The notes under the pieces: model-generated
What the model was told of the DNA's origin: nothing
Databases searched by the model: none
The model's input: the letters and a program-made list of their open reading frames with translations, nothing else
From: Thermoanaerobacterales bacterium
GTDB taxonomy: Bacteria; Actinomycetota; Acidimicrobiia; Acidimicrobiales; JACDCH01
Assembly (NCBI GenBank): GCA_017577565.1
Contig: PKRH01000002.1
Location: 1-64,000 of the forward strand
Reading direction: 5' to 3'
Length of the DNA stretch: 64,000 bases
Shown: one piece after another, positions 39,188-46,816 of the stretch
Position numbering within the stretch: position 1 is the first letter of the stretch
Layout of the letters: each line of letters begins with the position of its first letter
Translations under genes and position numbers: made by a program

Positions 39188-41113
39188 GTGAGGCGACGAT
39201 CGAGACGAGGGCGCGACGCGCCGGGGCCCGCCGCCGACGGGTCCGGCGGTCGCGCCGGCCGCTCCCGGTCGCGGCGCGACCGGGGCGGACCCGTCGACCC
39301 GGCGCCCCCGCGCCCGGCCGGCCCCGCCGCCCACGGACCACCGCGGGGCACCGGGACGACCCGCCCGCCCGAGCGGCGGGCACCCGGCGCCTACCGCGAG
39401 ACCCGGGCGTACGGCCCGGGCGTCGGCGCGCCCGCCCGCGACCGCGGCGCGTACGGCCGGATCGGCCCCGAGGCCGGCGGCGCGCCCCCGCGGTCCGAGG
39501 CCTACAGCGGCGCCGCCGCGGGCCGACCCGACCGCCTGCACGGCCGCCTCGCCGACCCGGTGGGGCGGATGCCCGACCGGCCCCGCCGCTCGTCGCCGGC
39601 CCACCTCGCCCCCCGCTACGACCGCCGGCGCCTCGGCGCGCTGGTGCTCGTCGCCGCCCTCGTCCTCGGCTGCGCCGCCGCCGCCCACCAGGTGGTCCAG
39701 CTCGTCCGGGACGACGCCGACACGTCCGACGACCTGGCCGGGGCGCCCGACGAGCCGCTCGTCGTCGGCACCACGACGACCGCCCCGGCCGCCCCCGAGC
39801 AGGCCGCACCGGCCTCCGGCTTCCCGACCCCGGGCCTGCTGACGTTCCGGGGCAGCCCCACCCGCAGCTACCACGGGGAGGGGCCCGTCCCCACCGACCC
39901 CCGGGTGCTGTGGACCTACCCGGCCGACGGCGAGGGGATGTGCGCCGAGTCCGCCGTCGGCGACGAGGTGAAGGTGTGGTGCGGCAGCGGCTGGACCGGC
40001 CAGCCGGCGGTCTTCGAGCGCGACGGCCGCACCTGGGTCGTGTTCGGCGCCTACGACCGCATGGTCCACTTCGTCGACTACGAGACCGGCGAGGACATCC
40101 TCCCGCCCTTCGAGACCGGCGACATCATCAAGGGCTCGGTCACCGTCGACCCCGACGGGCTGCCGCTCGTCTACACGGGCAGCCGGGACAACAAGCTGCG
40201 GGTCATCGCCATCGACCGCCCCGAGCCGACCGAGCTGTGGTCGCTCGACGCCCGGGACGTCAGCCCCACGATGTGGAACGACGACTGGGACGGCTCGCCG
40301 CTCGTGCTCGGCGACTACCTCTACGAGGGCGGCGAGAACTCGCAGTTCCACATCGTCAAGCTGAACCGGTCCATCGGCGACGACGGGCTCGTCCAGGTGG
40401 CGCCGGAGCTCGTGTTCAACACGCCGGGGTGGGACGAGGAGCTGCTGGCGGCGCTGGAGACCCGGCGGAACGACGTGTCGATCGAGAACTCCGTCGCCTA
40501 CCACGACGGCGTCGTCTACTTCGCCAACTCCGGCGGCCTGGTCCAGGGCTGGGACGTGTCGGGCATCGCCGAGGGCGTGGCGCCGACCCGGGTGCTGCGG
40601 TTCTGGGCCGGCGACGACATCGACGCCTCGATCGTCGTCGACGAGGAGGGCTACCTCTACGTCGCGGTCGAGAACGAGCGGGGCAACAGCCGGTCCGCCG
40701 AGGTCGGGCAGCTGCTCAAGCTCGACCCCCGCTCGCCCGACGACCCGCTCGTGTGGTCGGTGCACGACAGCGGTGGCTTCTGGGCGACCCCGGCGCTGCA
40801 CCGCGACATCGTCATCGCCGCCTCCGACGGCGGCACCGTCTACGGCGTCGACCGGGAGACGGGCGAGGTCCGCTGGACCTTCCAGCTCCCGCCGCCCACC
40901 TGGCAGTCGGCCGTCGTCGTCGACGACACGCTGGTCCAGGGCGACTGCCAGGGCGGGCTGCACGCCTACGACGTCTCCGACACGACCGTCGCCCCGCCCG
41001 AGCTGTGGCGCGTCGACCTCGAGGGCTGCATCGAGTCGACGCCCGCCCTGTGGCACGGGCGGATCTTCGTCGGCACGCGGGGCGGGCTCTTCTACGCCAT
41101 CGGCGACGCCTGA
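39188..41113 (+). CDS. Membrane-anchored PQQ-like beta-propeller protein
   Basis: A 641-residue protein in three parts. Residues 1-147 are an Arg/Pro/Gly-rich, probably disordered cytoplasmic tail. One membrane segment follows (about 148-170, LGALVLVAALVLGCAAAA), then a Thr/Ala/Pro-rich linker and an extracytoplasmic propeller (about 215-640) with repeated blocks such as GSVTVDPDGLPLVYTGS, VYGVDRETGEVRWTF and IESTPALWHGRIFVGTRGG. No PQQ-enzyme catalytic motif is evident, so a scaffold or envelope-assembly role is possible. GTG 39188 follows a weak GGAG. Function unknown. Confidence 0.75.
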   Translation: MRRRSRRGRDAPGPAADGSGGRAGRSRSRRDRGGPVDPAPPRPAGPAAHGPPRGTGTTRPPERRAPGAYRETRAYGPGVGAPARDRGAYGRIGPEAGGAPPRSEAYSGAAAGRPDRLHGRLADPVGRMPDRPRRSSPAHLAPRYDRRRLGALVLVAALVLGCAAAAHQVVQLVRDDADTSDDLAGAPDEPLVVGTTTTAPAAPEQAAPASGFPTPGLLTFRGSPTRSYHGEGPVPTDPRVLWTYPADGEGMCAESAVGDEVKVWCGSGWTGQPAVFERDGRTWVVFGAYDRMVHFVDYETGEDILPPFETGDIIKGSVTVDPDGLPLVYTGSRDNKLRVIAIDRPEPTELWSLDARDVSPTMWNDDWDGSPLVLGDYLYEGGENSQFHIVKLNRSIGDDGLVQVAPELVFNTPGWDEELLAALETRRNDVSIENSVAYHDGVVYFANSGGLVQGWDVSGIAEGVAPTRVLRFWAGDDIDASIVVDEEGYLYVAVENERGNSRSAEVGQLLKLDPRSPDDPLVWSVHDSGGFWATPALHRDIVIAASDGGTVYGVDRETGEVRWTFQLPPPTWQSAVVVDDTLVQGDCQGGLHAYDVSDTTVAPPELWRVDLEGCIESTPALWHGRIFVGTRGGLFYAIGDA

Positions 41114-41165
41114 CCGCCGCCCGTCCCCGGGCGGGGGCCGCCGCGGGTGGCCCTATCCTCGCCCC

Positions 41166-42827
41166 GTGACCGCGCCGACCCCTCCCAACCGCCCCCCGCT
41201 CACCTTCACCGTCGACGGCCGGTCGGTCGAGGTCCCCGACGACGGCTCCAGCCTGCTCGGGGTCCTGCGCGACCGCCTCGGGATCCGCTCGGCCAAGGAC
41301 GGCTGCAGCCCCCAGGGCCAGTGCGGCTGCTGCACCGTGCTGGTCGACGGCCAGCCCCGGGTGGCCTGCGTGACGCCCGCCCGCCGGGTGCGGGGCCGCA
41401 CGATCACCACGCTCGACGGCCTGCCCGAGGACGAGCGCCGGTCGTGGGCCGAGGCGTTCTGCGCCACCGGCGCGAGCCAGTGCGGCTTCTGCACGCCGGG
41501 GATCGTCGTCCGGCTGTCCGGCCTCGCCGCCAAGGGCACCGCGGCCGACGACACGGCGGCGGTCGAGCAGGCGCTGCTGGCCCACCTCTGCCGTTGCACC
41601 GGCTGGCGCACCATCCTCGAGGCCTGGGCGGCCCACGTCGGCGGGCGCGCCGCCGGCGACCCCGACCGCGACCTCGAGGCCGCGGCGCGGCGGGCGACGA
41701 TCGAGGGGCGGACGCCCCAAGCGGTGTCCCCCGAGGTGGCGCTCGGCCACGGCGGCTTCGCCGACGACGGCGCCCCCGACGGCGCCCTGGTCGCCGTGCC
41801 CGACGGCGCCGGGGGGTGGTCGGTCGGCGAGACCCTGGCCGAGGCCCGGGCGGCCGCCGGGAAGGTGCAGGGCCGCCGGACCACCGTCGAGGTGCGCCAC
41901 CCGCTCGAGCCGCCGCCGGGCGACTGGGCGGCGACGCTGGTGACGACCTGGGTCGAGCCCGGCTACCTCGAGCTGGACGCGTCGTGGTGCGAGCCGGGCG
42001 GCGAGCCGGCCTCCCCGCTCGGCAACGGCGGGGCGTTCGGCGGGAAGCTCTCGACGGTCGTCACGACGGCGGCCCGGGAGCTGGCCGACCGGCACGGCCG
42101 GCCGGTGCGGGTCCTGCTCGCCCGCGAGGACGCGGTCCGGATGGGCCCGAAGCGCCCGCCGGTGGCCGGCGGGATGCGGGCCGACGGCTCCGGCGTGCTG
42201 CGGGTCGTCGCCACCCCGGGGATCGGCGAGGTCGTGGCCCGGGTGGCGCCCCGGCTGCACGTCGAGCAGGTCGAGGTGCCCGGGCCCGCCACGTCGCTCG
42301 ACCTCCGGGCGGCCGGGTGGGCCGAGGCCCTCGTGCTCGCCGCCGGCGCCGGCGCCGTGCTCGACGAGGGGGCGGACGCCCCCGGCGTCCTGGCCGTGGA
42401 GCGGGAGGCCGGGGCGGACGGGGCGGGGCGGGGCGCGGTGGCGCTGCGCTCGCCCGACGGCGCGGTGGCCCGGGCCGAGGTCGTGACCGGCGACGACCCG
42501 CGGGTCGCGGTCGAGGTGTCGTGCGGCGAGGTGCTCGACGAGGTGGTGCTGCGCTCCTACTGCATCGGCGCCGCCCACATGGCGCTCGGCTGGGTGACGA
42601 GCGAGGGCCTGGCGGTCGACGACGAGGGCCGCGTCCACGACCTGACCATCCGCAGCTTCGGCATCCTGCGGGCGGTCGACATGCCCCCGGTGGAGGTGGC
42701 GCTCGACCGGGCGGCCTCGGGCCCGCCGGTCAACGGCTCGGACGCGGTGTTCGCCGCGGTGGCCGCGGCCGCGTGGCTGGCCCAGGGCGCGCCGCCCGCC
42801 TGGCCGACCGGCGTCCGGCTGCGCTGA
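41166..42827 (+). CDS. 2Fe-2S/molybdopterin fusion protein of the xanthine dehydrogenase family
   Basis: A 553-residue protein. Residues 1-165 are a two-cluster 2Fe-2S subunit, with Cys47, Cys53, Cys56 and Cys68 for the plant-type cluster and Cys106, Cys109, Cys142 and Cys144 (CGFCTPG, LCRCTGW) for the second. Residues about 180-550 match pieces of the molybdopterin subunit, including NGGAFGGK (287-294). The FAD subunit is absent, the Mo part is half the usual length, and the GE-P motif carrying the catalytic Glu near the C-terminus reads NGSDAVFAA. Hydroxylase activity is therefore doubtful. GTG 41166 lies 6 bases after TATCCT (41154-41159), suggesting a leaderless mRNA. Confidence 0.72.
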   Translation: MTAPTPPNRPPLTFTVDGRSVEVPDDGSSLLGVLRDRLGIRSAKDGCSPQGQCGCCTVLVDGQPRVACVTPARRVRGRTITTLDGLPEDERRSWAEAFCATGASQCGFCTPGIVVRLSGLAAKGTAADDTAAVEQALLAHLCRCTGWRTILEAWAAHVGGRAAGDPDRDLEAAARRATIEGRTPQAVSPEVALGHGGFADDGAPDGALVAVPDGAGGWSVGETLAEARAAAGKVQGRRTTVEVRHPLEPPPGDWAATLVTTWVEPGYLELDASWCEPGGEPASPLGNGGAFGGKLSTVVTTAARELADRHGRPVRVLLAREDAVRMGPKRPPVAGGMRADGSGVLRVVATPGIGEVVARVAPRLHVEQVEVPGPATSLDLRAAGWAEALVLAAGAGAVLDEGADAPGVLAVEREAGADGAGRGAVALRSPDGAVARAEVVTGDDPRVAVEVSCGEVLDEVVLRSYCIGAAHMALGWVTSEGLAVDDEGRVHDLTIRSFGILRAVDMPPVEVALDRAASGPPVNGSDAVFAAVAAAAWLAQGAPPAWPTGVRLR

Positions 42828-42889
42828 CGGCCGCACCGGGGCGGGCGCGCCCGCCCCGGCCCGCCGCGCCGCGGGCTACCGTCGAGCCG

Positions 42890-43249
42890 ATGTCCACGCC
42901 TGCGAAGCCCGTCGGTCCCTACACGCCCGTCGTCCGCGCCGGGGGGTGGCTCGTGGTGTCCGGCCAGGTCGGCATCGCCGACGGCCGGCTCGTGCCGGGC
43001 GGCACGGCGGCCGAGACCCGCCAGGCGCTCGCCAACCTCGAGGCCCAGCTGGCCACCGAGGGCGCCTCGCTCACCGACGTCGTGAAGACCACCGTCTTCC
43101 TCCGCCACATGAGCGACTACGCGGTCATGAACGAGGTGTACACCGAGGTCTTCGGCGACCACCGGCCGGCCCGCTCGGCCATCGGCGTGGCCGAGCTCCC
43201 GCTCGGCGCGCTGGTCGAAGTGGAGGCCTGGGCGTGGGTCGGGGGATGA
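42890..43249 (+). CDS. RidA-family enamine/imine deaminase
   Basis: A 119-residue YjgF/YER057c/UK114 protein, normal length for the family. GPYTPVVRAGGWLVVSGQVG lies at the start and RPARSAIGVAELPLGALVEVEA at the end; the Arg of the RPARS block is the one that binds the carboxylate of imine intermediates. It protects PLP enzymes from 2-aminoacrylate. ATG 42890 lies 7 bases after TACCGT (42877-42882) with no ribosome binding site, consistent with leaderless translation. Confidence 0.92.
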   Translation: MSTPAKPVGPYTPVVRAGGWLVVSGQVGIADGRLVPGGTAAETRQALANLEAQLATEGASLTDVVKTTVFLRHMSDYAVMNEVYTEVFGDHRPARSAIGVAELPLGALVEVEAWAWVGG

Positions 43250-43256
43250 TGGGCCC

Positions 43257-43415
43257 ATGCTCGGCGCTGTCCTGATCGTCATCGCGCTCGTCGTCGTCAT
43301 CCCGGTCGCCGTCCTCGTCACCACGCCGATCATCGCCGCCGTCCTCGGCTGGTCGCTGAAGGCCGACGCCGAGCGCCGCCACGAGGGCAGCGAGCTGATC
43401 GCGCTCAACCGCTGA
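43257..43415 (+). CDS. 52-residue membrane protein
   Basis: Begins 7 bases after the RidA stop codon. The sequence opens MLGAVLIVIALVVVIP and is hydrophobic through residue 32, then a short charged tail KADAERRHEGSELIALNR. It is one long or two short helices. The intact frame, tight spacing and sharp switch from hydrophobic to charged residues argue for a real gene; no family is recognised. Confidence 0.6.
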   Translation: MLGAVLIVIALVVVIPVAVLVTTPIIAAVLGWSLKADAERRHEGSELIALNR

Positions 43416-43423
43416 GCGCCCCG

Positions 43424-43445
43424 CGGCCGCCGGCAGGGGCGGCCG
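43424..43445. terminator. Hairpin between convergent genes
   Basis: CGGCCGCC (43424-43431) and GGCGGCCG (43438-43445) form an 8-bp stem with a 6-base loop in the 33-base gap between the small membrane protein and the GlnR-like gene. Confidence 0.4.
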
Positions 43446-43448
43446 GGG

Positions 43449-44129
43449 CTACGGGGTCCAGCGCGCCTGGCCGAAGCGGTAGCCGACGGAGCGCACGGTC
43501 TGGATCAGGCTGGCGTGCTCCTCGCCGAGCTTGGCCCGCAGGCGGCGGATGTGGACGTCGACCGTCCGGGCGCCGCCGAAGTACTCGTAGCCCCACACCC
43601 GGCTGAGCAGGACCTCGCGGGTGAACACCCGACCGGGGTGGGCGGCGAGGAACTTCAGCAGCTCGTACTCCATGTAGGTGAGGTCGAGCGGCTGGCCGTC
43701 GATGGCCGCCTGGTAGGTCTCCAGGTTGAGCACCAGGGGGCCGTACTCGACGAGCTCGGGGCGCGTGCCCCGCCCGCTCCGCCAGAACAGGTGCTTCAGC
43801 CGGGCCTCCAGCTCCAGCGGCTGGAACGGGTACAGGCAGAAGTCGTCGAACAGGTCCTCGCGCAGCTCCAGGTCGCCCAGCTGCGCACCGGACACCAACA
43901 GGAGCAGGGGTTCGAGGGGCGTGTCGCGCTTGCGCACCGCCCGGCACAGCCGGAAGGCGCTCTCGGGCTCCTGGACGGCGACGACGACCGCCCCCGACCA
44001 GCCGTCGGCCGGCTCGTCGCGCGCCGCCGCCCGCTCGTCGGCGACGGCCTTCCACGGGTAGCCGGCGAGGTCGAGGGCCTGGGCGAGCTCCGGCGGGGCG
44101 GGGTCCGGGTGGATCAGCAGCGGTTCCAT
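43449..44129 (-). CDS. glnR: GlnR-like orphan response regulator
   Basis: A 226-residue OmpR-type regulator. The C-terminal winged helix (about 128-222) closely follows GlnR: DLTYMEYELLKFLAAHPGRVFTRE, VWGYEYFGGARTVDVHIRRLRAKLG and SVGYRF in order. The N-terminal receiver fold lacks the phosphoacceptor Asp (VVVAVQEPES near residue 50), as in atypical GlnR regulators that work without phosphorylation. It begins 25 bases after the upstream glutamine synthetase gene on the same strand, so it is cotranscribed with glnA and likely under the operator at 45551-45588. Control of nitrogen assimilation is the expected role. Confidence 0.85.
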   Translation of the reverse strand: MEPLLIHPDPAPPELAQALDLAGYPWKAVADERAAARDEPADGWSGAVVVAVQEPESAFRLCRAVRKRDTPLEPLLLLVSGAQLGDLELREDLFDDFCLYPFQPLELEARLKHLFWRSGRGTRPELVEYGPLVLNLETYQAAIDGQPLDLTYMEYELLKFLAAHPGRVFTREVLLSRVWGYEYFGGARTVDVHIRRLRAKLGEEHASLIQTVRSVGYRFGQARWTP

Positions 44130-44154
44130 CGGGTGCCGCTCGCGCGCGTCGGGC

Positions 44155-45498
44155 TCAGAGGCGCGGGAGGTAGCGCTCGAGCTCGAAGGTCGTCACGTGC
44201 GTCTTGTACTCCATCCACTCCTGCCGCTTGTTGCGGATGAACCACTCGAAGACGTGCTCGCCGAGCGCCTCGGCCACCAGCTCGGAGCGCTCCATCTCGT
44301 CGAGCGCGTCCGACAGCGACTGCGGCAGCGTGTCGATGCCCTCGGCGATGCGCTCGGCCTCGGTCAGCTCGTAGAGGTTGACGACGGTCTCGTCGGCCAG
44401 CTCGTAGCCCTTCTCGATGCCCCGCAGGCCCGCGGCGAGGATGACCGAGAACGCCAGGTAGGGGTTGCAGGCCGGGTCGGGCGCCCGGTACTCGAGGCGG
44501 GCGCTCTCGGCCTTGCCCTTCTTGATCGGCGGCACGTTGACGATGACCGACCGGTTGTTGCGGGCCCACGACGTGTAGATCGGCGCCTCGTAGCCGACCA
44601 CCAGCCGCTTGTAGGAGTTCACCCACTGGTTGGTCACCGCGGTGATCTCCCGCGCGTGGTGCAGCAGGCCGGCGATGAACCCGCGGGCGACCTCGGACAG
44701 GCTGTACTCGTCGTCCGGGTCGTAGAAGGCGTTGGTGTCGCCCTCGAACAGCGACACGTGCGTGTGCATCCCCGAGCCCTGCACACCGGTGAGCGGCTTG
44801 GGCATGAAGGTGGCGTGCACGCCGGCCTCCAGCGCGACCTCCTTCACGACGAGGCGGAAGGTCATGACGCTGTCGGCCATCGTCAGCGCGTCGGTGTAGC
44901 GCAGGTCGATCTCGTGCTGGCTGGGCGCGTCCTCGTGGTGGCTGTACTCGACCGGGATGCCCAGGGCCTCGAGGGTGTGGATGGTCCGCTGGCGCAGGTC
45001 GGTCGCCACGTCGGCCGTCGTCAGGTCGAAGTACGACGCCTGGTCGAGAGGCTCGGGGCGCTTCGACGGGTCGCCGTCCGCGAAGTAGAAGAACTCCATC
45101 TCGGGGGCGACGTAGAAGCTGAAGCCCTTCTCGCGCGCCTTCTCGAGGTTGCGGCGAAGGACCTGGCGGGGGTCGCCCTCGAACGGGCTGCCGTCGAGGT
45201 TGATGATGTCGCAGAACACCCGGGCCGACGTGCCGACGCCGTCGGCCCAGGGCAGGATCTCGAAGCTGTTCGGGTCGGGGCGGGCCAGGACGTCCGACTC
45301 CTGCACGCGGGAGTAGCCGTCGATCGACGAGCCGTCGAACCGCATGCCCTCCTCGAACGCGCCCTCGAGCTCGACCGGCGAGATGGCGAAGGACTTCAGC
45401 TGCCCCAGCACGTCCGTGAACCAGAGGCGGATCATCCGCACGCCGCGCTCCTCGACCGTGCGGAGGACGTAGTCTCGCTGGCGCTCCGAGCTCTCCAT
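44155..45498 (-). CDS. glnA: Glutamine synthetase type I (GlnA2-like)
   Basis: A 447-residue type I enzyme from ATG 45498 (MESSERQRDYVLR). Signatures are MRFDGSSIDGYSRVQESD near residue 55, the ATP/glutamate residues in GSGMHTHVSLFEGD, and the metal-binding APEMEFFYF near residue 132. It resembles M. tuberculosis GlnA2 in length and N-terminus, without the 25-residue insertion of the adenylylated group. It is divergent from glnII across a 152-base region holding a GlnR-type operator, and leads into the GlnR-like gene. It makes glutamine from glutamate, ammonia and ATP. Confidence 0.93.
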   Translation of the reverse strand: MESSERQRDYVLRTVEERGVRMIRLWFTDVLGQLKSFAISPVELEGAFEEGMRFDGSSIDGYSRVQESDVLARPDPNSFEILPWADGVGTSARVFCDIINLDGSPFEGDPRQVLRRNLEKAREKGFSFYVAPEMEFFYFADGDPSKRPEPLDQASYFDLTTADVATDLRQRTIHTLEALGIPVEYSHHEDAPSQHEIDLRYTDALTMADSVMTFRLVVKEVALEAGVHATFMPKPLTGVQGSGMHTHVSLFEGDTNAFYDPDDEYSLSEVARGFIAGLLHHAREITAVTNQWVNSYKRLVVGYEAPIYTSWARNNRSVIVNVPPIKKGKAESARLEYRAPDPACNPYLAFSVILAAGLRGIEKGYELADETVVNLYELTEAERIAEGIDTLPQSLSDALDEMERSELVAEALGEHVFEWFIRNKRQEWMEYKTHVTTFELERYLPRL

Positions 45499-45550
45499 GG
45501 GGGGAATGGTGGGGCCGCCCCGGGCGGCGCCGCAACCAGGGCCTCGTCGG

Positions 45551-45588
45551 TTCACAGTCCGTTCACACATGGGCAACAGGTCGGAAAC
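45551..45588. promoter_or_regulatory. Candidate GlnR operator between divergent glutamine synthetase genes
   Basis: Four pentamers, TTCAC (45551), TTCAC (45562), GCAAC (45573) and GAAAC (45584), repeat at exactly 11-bp intervals with 6-base spacers. This is the architecture of the actinobacterial GlnR box (gTnAc-n6-GaAAc repeats). It lies 53 bases upstream of glnA and 63 upstream of glnII, and the GlnR-like gene is downstream of glnA. Confidence 0.65.
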
Positions 45589-45650
45589 TGCCCGTTGCCA
45601 GCCTGCGGAGCCGTCACGCTGGACTCGCCGAACGGGAGGATCCACCCCCC

Positions 45651-46655
45651 ATGACGTACAAGGCCGAATACATCTGGATCGACGGCACCGAGCCGACGGC
45701 CAAGCTGCGGTCGAAGACCAAGATCCTGCCGGACGGCGCGGAGATCCCGATCTGGGGGTTCGACGGCTCGAGCACCAACCAGGCCCCGGGTGACCGCTCC
45801 GACTGCGTGCTGCAGCCGGTGTTCACCTGCCCCGACCCGGTGCGGGGCGGCGACAACGTCCTCGTGCTGTGCGAGGTCCTCAACACCGACATGACCCCGC
45901 ACCCCTCCAACACCCGGGCCCGGTGCGTCGAGATCGCCGAGCGCTACAAGGACCACGAGCCCATCTTCGGGATCGAGCAGGAGTACACGTTCTTCAAGGA
46001 CGGCCGCCCGCTGGGCTTCCCGCCCGGCGGCTTCCCCGCCCCGCAGGGCGGCTACTACTGCGGCGTCGGCGCCGACGAGGTGTTCGGCCGCGACATCGTC
46101 GAGGCCCACCTCGACGCCTGCCTGGCCGCCGGCCTGCACATCTCGGGCATCAACGCCGAGGTGATGCCCGGCCAGTGGGAGTTCCAGGTCGGCCCGGTCG
46201 GCGTGCCGCAGGTCGCCGACGAGCTGTGGGTGGCCCGGTGGCTGCTCTACCGGATCGCCGAGGACTTCGGCATCTCGGCCACCCTCGACCCCAAGCCGGT
46301 GAAGGGCGACTGGAACGGCGCCGGCGCCCACACCAACTTCTCGACCAAGGCCATGCGCGAGAGCTACGACGCCGTCATCGCCGCCGCCGAAGCCCTCGGC
46401 AAGGACCCGCAGAAGCACATCGACGGCTACGGGGCCGACATCCAGCACCGCCTCACCGGCATGCACGAGACGGCCCCGTGGGACACCTACAGCTACGGCG
46501 TCTCGAACCGCGGCGCCTCGGTCCGCATCCCCTGGCAGGTCGAGGTCGACCAGAAGGGCTACATCGAGGACCGCCGCCCGAACGCCAACTGCGACCCCTA
46601 CGTCGTCACCCGGCTGCTGGTCGAGACGATCTGCTCGGCCGAGCAGCAGCAGTGA
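45651..46655 (+). CDS. glnII: Glutamine synthetase type II
   Basis: A 334-residue eukaryotic-type (GSII) enzyme. Landmarks are KTKILPDGAEIPIWGFDGSST near residue 23, FGIEQEYTFF near residue 105, VMPGQWEFQVGP near residue 172, and GAGAHTNFSTKAMR near residue 225. GSII is an octamer or decamer that in actinobacteria is often heat-labile and not adenylylated. The ATG has a GGGAGG ribosome binding site. Divergent from glnA with the shared GlnR-type operator between, and followed by a strong hairpin. Confidence 0.95.
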   Translation: MTYKAEYIWIDGTEPTAKLRSKTKILPDGAEIPIWGFDGSSTNQAPGDRSDCVLQPVFTCPDPVRGGDNVLVLCEVLNTDMTPHPSNTRARCVEIAERYKDHEPIFGIEQEYTFFKDGRPLGFPPGGFPAPQGGYYCGVGADEVFGRDIVEAHLDACLAAGLHISGINAEVMPGQWEFQVGPVGVPQVADELWVARWLLYRIAEDFGISATLDPKPVKGDWNGAGAHTNFSTKAMRESYDAVIAAAEALGKDPQKHIDGYGADIQHRLTGMHETAPWDTYSYGVSNRGASVRIPWQVEVDQKGYIEDRRPNANCDPYVVTRLLVETICSAEQQQ

Positions 46656-46687
46656 GCCAACGGCTCTCCTCGCGGGGGGAACCGCGG

Positions 46688-46713
46688 CCGGGGCGCCCGT
46701 GCGGGCGCCCCGG
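46688..46713 (+). terminator. Terminator hairpin after glnII
   Basis: A perfect 12-bp GC stem (46688-46699 with 46702-46713) with a 2-base loop, 33 bases after the stop. No T-tract. The rest of the gap to 46816 carries a TTAGCG -10-like element near 46775 for the next glnA. Confidence 0.6.
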
Positions 46714-46816
46714 TGGCGCGGACGGGCACCGGGCCGGCCCGCACCGACCGTCCCGGTGCGCCGACACCCCGCTTGTTAGCGTGCGAAGCCGATCGAGCAC
46801 CTGAAGGGAGCAACGA

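Noticed and set aside
43449..44129. Ordinary two-component response regulator
   Set aside because: No phosphoacceptor Asp and no histidine kinase nearby; the nitrogen context and winged-helix sequence favour GlnR type.
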